Source: Gonocerus acuteangulatus (Eukaryota > Arthropoda > Insecta > Hemiptera > Coreidae). From it: a stretch of DNA of 64,000 bases. Location of the stretch: the NCBI GenBank assembly GCA_946811695.1, contig OX328123.1, positions 47,204,253 to 47,268,252 of the forward strand. The letters are read 5' to 3'. Shown piece by piece: positions 18,471 through 29,367 of the stretch (its first letter is position 1; each line of letters starts with the position of its first letter). Position numbers and translations under genes: made by a program. A model generated the notes under the pieces. That model was not told the origin of the DNA. It ran no database searches and was given only the letters and a program-made list of their open reading frames with translations.

Positions 18471-19539
18471 CACCACAATTATTTAGGTATGATGTATTGT
18501 TTTAAATTTTACTGAAGTACAGAGTAGACAACCGCTCTTTGAATATTAATACTCAAATTAAAAAAACCCACAGAGCCTTCTTAAGTATTTATTGTTATAT
18601 GTGGTTTTTAGTACAAATATATTTCTTGTAATTGTGTCAGTAATTTTTGAAAATTATTAAAATCTCCCAGAGCAATTTTTTTAATCACTATATATTAAGT
18701 AATGTAGTCATTAATTTCTGAAAATTAGGTTTATATACTCAGCTTGCCTTAGAAGCGACCAAAAAGACAAACAACATCTAAAAAGGAAAAGAAGGCATTT
18801 CTACTTGAATTCATATCGATGTAGAAAGAACCCATTCCGAAATACTTGAAATGCAGGAGAGCTGTTGAACATACATTGCTCGCAAGAAGAACGCGCTGAA
18901 TGTATTAGCAAGGGCATGTGCTGAATCAGAATCGCTCCTAGACAAGGGAGACTCTTCGTCTACTAAAGAATTTTAATATACTTTGTTAGGGCAGTATAGC
19001 TCATTAATCGAGTGCAAATATGTGTTATAAAAGAAATATCTCACAAAAACATTTTTGATTATTTTGCGAAGCATGAAGTTACTCTAACTTTTTTTTAATG
19101 ACTATTTTAAGGTTGAAGAATTAATAAAAAAAATCCTATTCTACTCTGAATTGTACAATTTATTTATCAATGAAAGTAATGTGAGCAAAGAAAGATTTGA
19201 GAATTACATTGTTTAATTTATTGAAGCAAATATAAGATTATTCAATATTAGAAACAAACTAATAGAAAATAGTCTGAATTCAAAACGTTATTTAATATAA
19301 ACATTGTTTATAGTTGAAAATAAGATTACAGTAATGAAAAGAAAATTTAATAAATTTATAAGAAAATAAAGAGAAGAGAATAAATATATATTTAATAAAG
19401 CTTCAGAGATTTCTGTTATTCTGATCTATTCAATGAAGTCTTAATCATAGAAATTAATTTTGGATTCAATACATCAAGATTTACCTCAAACGGTAGCTGT
19501 ACTTTTAATTCTAATTATTCATTTTAGCACAGTTCCTCA
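18471..19539. other. AT-rich stretch, nothing recognised
   Basis: No gene or bounded repeat identified. Confidence 0.5.
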
Positions 19540-19659
19540 CTCCCACGATTGGAGGAACTCCACTTTTAAGGTTGACCTCATAACACAATTCGGAAGTTCT
19601 GACTAGAAAATTTCTCGTTTCAGAACCTATTGATAACGAAAAGAACGGTATTTCAAATT

Positions 19660-19716
<57 letters not shown>

Positions 19717-20000
19717 CTTGGTTCGCTCCCTCACACTTAAAAATGGTCCGATTTTGAGTAAATTTGATACAAAAATACTTTTTCTACTTTAAAGGATCAA
19801 GTTCATTATTCAGCAGAATCCACCTACCGGAAGATGGGTTTATTGGCAAAATTCGTGTGACAAAATTTGTTGCTCTTAGGGCTTTTGCGTTTATAGACTT
19901 ACAAGTACACTTTTTATAGGTTTCTAGGCATAGGAAAATGAATGAAACCATTTCAAAGACGATATATTTAACTTTTTTTGGAGAGAAGTATTTTATATTA
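19540..20000 (-). mobile_element. Family B repeat, 3' part with (TA)n
   Basis: Shares with 57690-58000 the order: GGTTGACCTCA, GACTAGAAA, TTCTCGTTTCAGA, a (TA)n tract (19663-19713), AAATGGTCCGATTTTGA, AAGGTCAAGTTC-like text and CAGCAGAATCC.CC..CCGGAAG. It is non-coding and lies in the putative intron of the peptide gene. Confidence 0.6.
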
Positions 20001-20567
20001 TTATCAAACATTCTTTAGTATACATGTTTGCTTATTTGTACAGAGTAAATTATGTAATTTGGCAAAATTACATTGTTTTTTAATATTTTTAAAACAATCT
20101 CAATATTTCTATGACCTTTTTCTTACAAGCTGTGCGAATTTACAGAATGTGTGCAACACTACTACCTACTTGGATCACTGAGATGGTTTGCTTCTGCACT
20201 AAGAAAATGAGTATTCTTCAGATTTTTATTATGTGCAAACAGAAGACATTCATTTTATTTTCTTCAATAGTAATTAAGAGAAGACACATTCACTAGCTCA
20301 AATTCCCTTCATTGTTCGTACTTGTGAGAAAAAAAAAACAAAACATTTAATTCTATTTTGAATAAACGTATTTTTTTTTTGTAATAAAGAGTGACAAATA
20401 TGTTGAAATATCATTTAAAGGCCATTAAGGCATAAAGGCATTTAAAGCCACACAATATCACAATATCATTTATTGTGATATTGTGAATTGTGTGGCACAA
20501 TATCCCAAAATATTTGTGTTTCATGATCCCTAAGCAATGAAAAGAATCACAACAGATTATATATATA
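20001..20567. other. AT-rich stretch with a small palindrome
   Basis: Contains a hairpin at 20448-20495 (CCACACAATATCACAATA facing its near-complement). The block at 20240-20345 is repeated, diverged, at 23545-23640 (TCTTCAATAGT.ATTAAGAGAAG). Otherwise nothing recognised. Confidence 0.5.
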
Positions 20568-20760
20568 CAGTAGAGGACCTCTTATCCGTCACTCTAATCT
20601 GGCGTTCTCTGAGAGGAATAAGTAATGGATCTCGAAATACACCGAGTTCAAAGAAGGCTGTCGTTTTAGAGGCAGGAACTTGTGTTTCTATTAAGGAAGT
20701 ACATGTTTCTACTAAGGCATCTGAGGCTGATTTTAGCCAATCTAGTTCAAACACATCACG
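20568..20760 (-). mobile_element. Pogo/Tigger-like terminal fragment
   Basis: A terminus CAGTAGAGGACCTCTTATCC follows a TA, the expected pogo-type target. The minus-strand frame (VPASKTTAFFELGVFRDPLL before the terminus) could be the tail of a transposase. No second end was found. Confidence 0.35.
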
Positions 20761-20987
20761 AGTGAAGTGCTAAGTTTTAAAGGAAATTTTAATGTTATGT
20801 ACCTTTATAAATAAGCAATATTAAGAATGACACATATTAAATAATAAGGGTGGATGTTAAAAAAATGGAAGTTAAAATTAACTAATAATAAGGATTTTCA
20901 AATACATACGAGAGTGGTCGATTCTAACTGAATTCTCTAATTCGATAGTACCCCAGTTCCGACGACGCCGTACTAGGGAGAGTCTAC

Positions 20988-20992
<5 letters not shown>

Positions 20993-21065
<73 letters not shown>
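20993..21065. repeat. (TA)n microsatellite
   Basis: About 36 uninterrupted TA units, followed by a short TACATACA break and more TA. Confidence 0.95.
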
Positions 21066-21069
<4 letters not shown>

Positions 21070-21116
21070 CATATATATATATATTATTTTATTATAATAA
21101 TTACCTTGATTTTGCG

Positions 21117-21268
21117 CCGATGGGGCGAAACAGACCCCGGGTTCGAATTCAGCGTCCCTGGAAGCTCTAGTTATTTCTTCTTAAACAATTTCATTGGAAA
21201 TTTGACCTTCAAATGCCCTTCAACCTGACCTGATGGGGTGAAATGGACTCCGGATTCGGATTCAGCGT
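21117..21268. repeat. Short duplicated unit, 114-bp spacing
   Basis: GATGGGGCGAAACAGACC at about 21118 recurs as GATGGGGTGAAATGGACT at about 21232. Both continue with CCGGRTTCGRATTCAGCGT. Probably a two-unit minisatellite or part of a dispersed repeat. Confidence 0.6.
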
Positions 21269-22978
21269 GACGTAATACATAAGAATACATTTATGGTATC
21301 TTTGGAGCAGACCACGTTTTTTATTTTGTGTGCCTGTATACAATTTACATTTATCTTAATAGCGTAAAGCCGCTGAATGCGTTGATTTGAACACTATGAG
21401 AGGAGAATTGAACTACTTTCTTGTTTGAAATGGCTTCTAGCAATTTGCTGTGTATTTTGGTGATTTAAGCGGTTAAATTTCGCTTGTCTTGAAGATTTTA
21501 CTTGGGGTAGACATTTCATTTTGTTGAGCAATTAAATTAGTTTAAAACTTTTCCACAAAACTATCAAAAAGTTTGAAAAAAAATGTATCGCTGCTATTCA
21601 ATCTTTCAAGGGTAAGAACGATATGGAAAAGCACTAAGATGACGCAGTTCCTGCGAGTCTGACTATTTGTTATTAAGTTGAAGGGAAAGCAAACTTTGGA
21701 TGGCGTGTTAATATTCCAGTCAAGACTGTAAAATGCAATAGAACAATTTTACCATGAAAAATGGTTCATTTGTTGGAGACATCGTTCGAAAATGTATTTA
21801 AATTTGGTTAACAGTGGAATGAGTTTATCAATATAAGAGTTTTCTCTCAAAAACCAAAATATTGACTGATCCAATTTTTAGTTGTTCAATAATCACTAAA
21901 GATAAGGAGTTATGTAAGCGGGTTGAGATGGCGCAGTTCCTGCGAGTCAAGACTTTTCAACATTTCTAGAATGTATTAACAACTAGAATGCTCACCTGGA
22001 AATAAAAATCAAGGAAATGTGGAAATGATCTCTTCTAATGGTTTGCTTCTTGCCAATTTATAATCTTTTTTACAGAAAAAAATGCGAGGAATTTTAAAAA
22101 ACAACTAGAGGTATTTGCGCCATTTCCGCCGTTGTTGGCTCCATTTCGCATGTCTAACGACCTCGATACTTAGCATTCATTAATAGGCCGTGCTATCCAT
22201 GTGAATGCGAGAAATTCCTCGTCGATCATTAAAGATTCCAATCGAAGCATGATAACCATTGCAGACTCCTCAAGGTCTGCTTCGACAGACGTCTCGACTC
22301 ATTAACAGTAACTCCCATTCATCCCCGACCTTCTCATTAAATTCGGAACATTTTATTCCACGAGTGTCGAGTCAAGGGGGAGAGGTAGGATTAATTGTGG
22401 ATTGGATCCACGGACCTTCGGAAAGTGCCAACGGACTTCCTTTAGTATTCCCCCAAAGCAACGCTTAACATATTAATATGAGGCGATTCGTGCTACAATG
22501 TTGTACTCTTCAATGTTTAGCGAACTAATAGTGTTCTAATACGAGACAAAATTCGTTTTATAGAACGTTCTGTATATTAGATAATGTTTGGCAAAAATGA
22601 GCAAATGATAGTCACCTCGAAGAAGTCTTGAATTATTTTGAGTAGAAATGGAAACAATGTGTGTTGTGATTAAAACAGAGTTGATGCTACCACTTCAATA
22701 TATTGAAGTTGTAACTACCTTTAGTGTGATTAAACACTAATTGAGTACTAAAAAACTCAGGAAATAAAAGCTGTAGGGATAGGAAAGGGTTGACACGTTC
22801 CAACATGAAAGGTAGATACTACTACAGGGTAGTTGTATCTACCCCGTAGTTGTAGCTTCAGTTATTCCAGCTAACACTCCATCTCGGGTAGTTGTAACTA
22901 CGGAGTGGTAGCCTTTCTTTAATCAAATGGATCTGAGTTAAAGGTAAAACTACACCTTAGTGTCTACTAGGTAGACAC
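21269..22978. other. Intronic sequence with scattered repeat pieces
   Basis: The family B terminal motif (GATGACGCAGTTCCTGCGAG) occurs at about 21638 and in a variant at 21928. A block with AATGCAATAGAACAATT (21733) recurs at 24083. The stretch 22800-22930 has several inverse GTAGTTGTA/ACTAC motifs. No gene seen. Confidence 0.5.
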
Positions 22979-23400
22979 TTCGTTTTTATCACACCGCCCA
23001 TTGTCTCTCTCAACCACTACACAGGCGTTCTGGCTGGCGGTAGAGGTTACGTTCATTAGTGCGCATCGAATTTTTAAAGAAAAATAGTAATTTTTCAAAT
23101 CATTTCAAGAAGCTCATTTTTTTTATTACATCAATTTAACTTATCGAAGCTCAAATTTATTATTACCGTTAAACAACCAATGAGACCGATTCAAAATGTT
23201 CCATGAGCGTTAGTTGTACAAGGGAGATAGATGACAGCAGCTGATGTTTCTCATGATAACGTCAGTGAAGTCGTACCGTGTTTTTGTTGTTAGTGACTTT
23301 AGTGTTTTTAATAAAATTGAGTTGCAATAGCAAATGAGTTTTTTGTAACGACAAAAATGGAAAAATAATTATTTTTTTTAATCACATCGATCTGAGTTGA
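22979..23400 (+). repeat. Non-coding direct repeat, copy 1
   Basis: Matches 24838-25490 closely: ATTGTCTCTCTCAACC, AAAATAGTAATTTTTCAAAT, ATTACCGTTAAACAACCA, ATAAAATTGAGTTGCAATA. This copy lacks the 263-bp block found in copy 2. No coding sequence. Confidence 0.75.
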
Positions 23401-24837
23401 AGCTAACACTACACCGAAGTGTCTACTATGTGGTCACTTGGTTTTTATCCTACTACCCAATATATGCAGTCCTCAGTGTGTTTAAAACCATGGACAGCGA
23501 TTTTGGGTAAAAACTGATATGATATGTCAAACAGAATACATTAATATTCTATTCTTCAATAGTGATTAAGAGAAGGCATATTCACTAGCTTAAATCCCCT
23601 TCATTGTTGGTTATTGTGAAAAGAAATCGTTTAGTTCTATTTAGGATAGAAAGTTCAACCATCTCTAATCGGACTTTTTATAATAAACAACGACAAATCT
23701 GTTAAAGAATCATTTGAAGGCATTTTCTATGAAAAATAATCCTCAGCAACACATTATGAAAATATGCTCATGGAAACCAGCTCCTACGAGCCCGACTTGT
23801 TTTTATGAATATAGATTACCTATTTATAGTGAATATCTTTATCTTAATAGAGCAAAGGCGCTTAATTATTTGATTGGAACATGATTTTCCACGAAACTCC
23901 GTGCGAAAAAATTTGATTCCGGGTTTGATTTTGACGCGTTCTAAAATCGACGCGTGACGGTGGGTGCGGAAAACGTGCGGGACCTACTTACATGGCGGGC
24001 TATGAAGATGTTAGCTCGAAAAGAAGGCTGACGGGAAAGCAAACGTTGGAATGCTCGTTTATATTACTTTCAAGACTGCAAAATGCAATAGAACAATTCT
24101 ATTGTGATGGTCTTCAAGATGCAAGCAGATATCACTTGGAAGTTTCGGCGTACACATTTGCCGATATTTTTTTTATTTTATTTTTTGTTGAATTGCCTTA
24201 GTAGCGGCCTTAAAATGTATAAATAAAATGAAATATCTGATTAAAAAGCGAAACACCATTTTACTTTTATTACCAATACTCCAGCCCACCAAAATAGGCA
24301 GCGAAACGCAACTGCCCAGTGTATCCGAAACCTCTACATGTCTCCGCCATCCGTTATAAACGTTGCATATATAGCGCTAAGTTTCAAGTCTTGGCTGAGT
24401 TCTCCCTTTTTAGATATACTTTATAGGCTGAGAGGGCTTGGCGGCAGTGTGGCATCAAAATTCCCGCTACCAAACGATGACCCTTAGAAGTCGGAAATAG
24501 TCAGCCTGGGAAAGAAATGAAATACTGGACTATTAGAGTTTCTTAATAAGATAAGACTCCGTAAAGGCTTCATTACGTCATTCACATTTGATTTCCAAGA
24601 CTTGTATGCAATTTCTCTATAATTATTTACAATTTTTTAGGATTTGTAATTTGTGTATTTTAATATGATAAATAACAGCACGGAAACGTTGCCCGGAAGT
24701 GGAAAGAAAATGCACGCCAAAATTGTGCGCTCACTTCCTGATAATTTCCGGGCCACATTCTCCTGACTTCCGTGAGAAGAAAGTGGTCCTCAACGTTTTT
24801 GAGAAGGAATTTTAGTATCGCTAAATTTTTACTATAT
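23401..24837. other. Intronic sequence, nothing bounded
   Basis: Contains one piece shared with 20240-20345 and one shared with 21690-21740. No gene recognised. Confidence 0.5.
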
Positions 24838-25500
24838 TGTCTCTCTCAACCCCCCGACACTGTACAGGCGTTCTGGCTAGCGTTCATTAGCGCATCGAAT
24901 TGTTACAGAAAAATAGTAATTTTTCAAATAATTTCAAGAAGCTCATTTTTTTTTTTTTTACCATAACTATGCTTTAGCGGTGACTAAAATGGAAAAGCCG
25001 TTACAAAAAAGTGTCCGATGGCGTTCGCGCATGTGCAGTGGCTATGTAGGAAAAAGAAGACTGTATGTGTCACAAAAAAGTGTTCGCTAGCGTTCGCGCA
25101 TGCGCTGTGGCCTTGTATGAAAAAGAAGACTGTATGTTATAGAGTACATTACATAGGTTTGTCGGGTGGACCTAAAGCATATTTATGTTCCTGAATTTGA
25201 GCAGAAGGCTCTAAGCGAAATATTTTTTATTACATCAATTTAACTTATCGAAGCTCAAATTTATTATTACCGTTAAACAACCAGCGAGACCGATTTAAAA
25301 TGTTACATGAGCGTTAGTTGTACTAGAGAGATAGAATACAGCATCTGCTGTTTCTCAAAATAGCATCAGTTTAGTCGTACCGAAGCCTTTGTTGTTATTG
25401 ACTTTAATGGTTTTAATAAAATTGAGTTGCAATATCACATGAGCTTTTTGTAAAGACAAAAATGGAAAAATAATCATTTTTGAAGAGTAATCATTCAATA
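24838..25500 (+). repeat. Non-coding direct repeat, copy 2, interrupted
   Basis: Homologous to 22979-23400 on both sides of the extra block at 24960-25222. Confidence 0.75.
24960..25222. mobile_element. 263-bp insertion with a 69-bp tandem unit
   Basis: Absent from the homologous site near 23120. The left edge is a T14 tract (24946-24959) and the right edge meets another short T run. Inside, ACAAAAAAGTGTCCGATGG (25003) and ACAAAAAAGTGTTCGCTAG (25072) begin two 69-bp units that each contain GCGTTCGCGCATG and AAAAAGAAGACTGTATG. The class is unknown. Deletion from copy 1 is the alternative. Confidence 0.5.
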
Positions 25501-26111
25501 GTTTTTGGTCCTTTCCCAGTAATCTATTTTGTATTTGTTTCTTTTCCAACCGAAATAATATCTCAACATTTTAAAATCGGTCTTGCAGGTGGTTTAACAA
25601 CCGAATTATTGTTTGGCAAATTAATTATGTAGTTTTAACATGCTTTAACATTAATGCTTAAATAACATCATATATAAATTTTAGCCTTATTAAAATATTT
25701 TGGAAAAAATGGTTCTGGAAACAAACATAAAAATGTTCTGGTACATTGAACGAAAATGAATATCGTCTGGTACATTGTAAACAACAATAATAATGTCTGG
25801 TAATCTCGTAATAAATTTGAGCTTCAAAAAGTTAAAGTGATTTAACTAAAGAACTTGCTTTTTGAAATCATTTGAAAAATTACTATTTCCGTACAAATAC
25901 GATGCGCAACCTCTAACACCAGCCAGGGAACTTTTCAAAAGTTCTGATCAAAGATATTTTATTTAAGGTGCTGAATAGGAGGGGGTTATATCTGGTTTCT
26001 GCTGTTCATTAAAAATTTAAAAGAGCAAAACTATTCATTTTTTTTATATAGGTTATTTTAAGTTAGAAGGTTCGAAATGGGACAGGGTTGAAGGAAATAA
26101 AGGGATGTGGA

Positions 26112-26172
<61 letters not shown>

Positions 26173-27319
26173 AAGTCAAGATTTTTGGCTGACAATTTCG
26201 GATCACGATAGCGATTTGATTTCATAATATGCATATTATATTATATTAAATATTACACGCTTAAAGTATGAATGCATTGATAGTTTTCTTGTTAAGTTTA
26301 TCAAGGAGAATACTGGATTGTTTTCTCTTGCAATCAGCCAGATAGGAATCCTTTTCTCATTAGCAGCTTTTTGAGGCCTTCTAACTAATTCCGGTGTCCT
26401 TGGAAATCATTAACGAATCCACTAGCGTAGGAATTTTGGCAGTCGATTCAGCAAGATTTCCTTTATGTTTCTTTCATAGATCTGACATACGCAGTCTGCA
26501 ATGGTTCTTTCTTTTATCAATACTAACCACACAATAGATAGCAGGAAAGCAAAAATATTTCCAACGCTCTCCGGAACACTGCAAACAGGAGCATCATTTA
26601 TTTATTGTTGCTGATGCTCCGAATCTTTGACGAATAGCATATTTTTCCTCGGTGTGAGTTGATGCAGGCGCTGCACTATGTGATAGCACTCCAAAAAACC
26701 ATCAAAGTGAGTGTGTTTCATTAAAAAAATATAATTAAAAATAAGAATAAATAAAAAATATTAAAATAAAAAAGATTACAAAAATTTAATCAACGACGCA
26801 AAACAACCAAAAACAAAATAATTATATTAATAAATTACACAGATGTATCATAAAAAAATATCATTAATACGAAAAACACTTATATATTTTAGTCATCGTT
26901 GCCTTCAAAGGCTATCAATGGTTAGCAAGATGTTCAAACACTTTATGAATAAGGTGTGAATAAGGTTTCTGTGAATAATGTCACACTTTACAACTACAAT
27001 AAATGTCCTAAATGCGATAAAATAATTATTAGCATCAATTATTTCATTTGGCAAAAAATGATTTAAAAAAGCTTTTAAAACAGGACCAGAAAAAATGTGG
27101 TGTAAGTAAAGACCACCTTAAAAAAGTAAACAAAAACAAATTAAAAAAGGATAAAACTATACGAAATAGCAGAGAATTTATTTATAACAGGGGAAAAATT
27201 ATTTACGGAAATCCTAAACATAACTGGCTCTTTCAGCCACGGCAAAATCTAAGTGTGACCACATTTGGCACAGAACACATTTCACCCACTTCTCTTTCCG
27301 AGTGTCTTCAGGGAACTTT

Positions 27320-27371
<52 letters not shown>

Positions 27372-27523
27372 CACGCGTATATATTATTTATTCTTGAGAA
27401 TGATTTATAATTATTTTCTTGTTGGAAAGTGGCCTTGAAGAGATGCGAAAAAGGCACGAAATATATCGGGCTTAAATAATAAATAAAGATTAAAAACATA
27501 TGGTTACTTGTTTTGTTACGTAC
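25501..27523. other. Intronic sequence with microsatellites
   Basis: An inverted fragment of the repeat at 23050 lies at about 25835-25935 (TTTGAAAAATTACTATTT). (TA)n tracts lie at 26115-26169 and 27329-27367. No exon between the two putative exons could be recognised. Confidence 0.5.
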
Positions 27524-27630
27524 ATCCGGAAGCTGGCGATGATGAAGAGGGTTCCTTCTTCTGGGGTGCTGCCAAAGCGAGCGCAATGACGAAAAGAGTG
27601 AAAAACAGGAAGACTACTTTCATCTTTGAC
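27524..27630 (-). CDS. Signal-peptide exon of a putative secreted peptide gene
   Basis: The exon follows an acceptor with a pyrimidine tract (TCCTTTTTTTATGTTCTAG). ATG is at 27623-27621. It encodes MKVVFLFFTLFVIALALAAP, a clear signal peptide with likely cleavage after ALA-A, then QKKEPSSSSPASG. It ends in a strong donor GTACGTAAC after one base of the next codon (phase 1). The start lies in the second exon at the earliest, so a 5' untranslated exon should exist upstream. Joined to 16004-16155, which needs phase 1, it gives 83 residues in frame. The product would be secreted and its role is unknown. If the donor is not used, the frame ends two codons later. Confidence 0.6.
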
Positions 27631-29043
27631 CTAGAACATAAAAAAAGGATAAATATGTAGGGAATACAATGTTGACATGTGCAATAATTATTAATATTCA
27701 TAAATACATTAAAATCAGTGTTGCTGGCCCTCATTCCCCTGATATTAGAAGAAGATTGGTCCTGTTTCAGAAGTTCCATATTCTGAAGGATATACAAATT
27801 AAAATAAATACCAGTATTTTCCTCTAACATTATATACTTATTAATCCTATTATAATAATTCTTGTGTTGCATTTTATTAATTTACTTATGTATATTTGTT
27901 TTAACGTATCGTGTTTATTATATAGAAGCTGTTAAATCGCCATAGGTGCGAGCTTACTAAAATAAATAAATACATTTACTTATTATATATCATTGTTTGA
28001 TACAAGTATATTTCGTTTATTCTTTACTGCTGTTATCTACATAAATGCTTATATAATGTGACGTTTCGACCAGTTATGGCCGCAGACAATATGATATAAG
28101 TATTTCAAGAAATATGTACTCGGTATGTACTGGAACATTTTTTCGAGTGATTATTATTTAGGTGAATTTAAGTAACTTTTTTTATGCAGGAAATTTTACG
28201 TCCAAATAGTTACCGCTTAGTAAGACGTTTTAAGAGTAAAAAGTGATACCAAAATTTGTCTGAAACACTCCCAGTATTCCAGCTGATACCATCCTCATAA
28301 ACGTACAGGACCAAATCGAATCAACTATTATTTCATGCTACTGGGTTTGATGGCTGTTCGTTACATGAGCTTGTGTTTGCGGGTCTTTTTGGTGGGGCTT
28401 GGTGGCTCCAGAATCTCCAAGCTTCAGGGGGCTCACAACACAGCATATTGCAGGCCTAGATGTGCCGATTCTTCGTGCACGGTGTTGAAGTAAAGTTGGT
28501 TTTGTTAGAAACGAAAGTAGATTATCATATATAATTTTATGAAAATCACATTTTACTTTAACACGTATCGTGCCGAAGCTTTGAGGGACCCTTGACATCT
28601 GTCAGATCGGTATCTGCCATAAAAGTATGTTTTACGTTTCAAAACTATATCATGAATGTAGGATTTCTTCTGTGTGCTGCTATGAGAATAGCCGCACTTT
28701 AGAGGTACCGCTTTACACCAGTGGCATACGACACAATCCCCTTACAAACCGCTCATTATAAAAGTATGTAAATATATTAAAAAAAAAAAGCCTAATTCGT
28801 GCATATATATTATGTTATTGTATATTAACGTACATTACCTATTCGGATGAAAAAGTTTGGTGTTAGAAAAAAGTCATAAATTTTTGTAAGCTTGCGTGGG
28901 CACGGTTACGAGTTAATTGTGGACAAGGAAAATGATACTACCCCTCTTCGTAAATGGTACCAACCTTCAGTGCAATAGTAGATAGTTTCATACGATGACG
29001 CTTACGCATAAAAAAACCTAGATTTAATATACAGTGAATGGTA
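27631..29043. other. Upstream of the signal-peptide exon; no gene recognised
   Basis: Would hold the first exon and promoter of the peptide gene if the model is right, but I cannot place them. Confidence 0.45.
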
Positions 29044-29188
29044 TAATGGGCGTATAAAGGAAATAATTTCGAGAGGGGGGGGGGGGGTAGCATTTGGGGG
29101 GTATGAACTAAGAGATTCAATTTATTTTTAGGGTTTTAAAATTTCGTGTGGGGGCTAGAACCCCCTCAGCCCCCTTATAAAAGCCCCT
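29044..29188. mobile_element. Small hAT-like MITE with G tracts
   Basis: The 8-bp duplication GAATGGTA flanks it (29036-29043, 29189-29196). Ends TAATGGGCGTATAAAGG and, reversed, AGGGGCTTTTATAAGG are similar. It has a long G tract inside the left end and C tracts at the right end. No gene. Confidence 0.6.
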
Positions 29189-29309
29189 GAATGGTAATAC
29201 TCCTGTCCGTTTGGAACAAATTACATAGATCCACTGCCAAAGAAGGATAGCTGTTGTGATTTTTTTGGCTCAGGACATTCAGGGCTCAAACATCATTGCT
29301 CAAAGTTTT

Positions 29310-29367
<58 letters not shown>

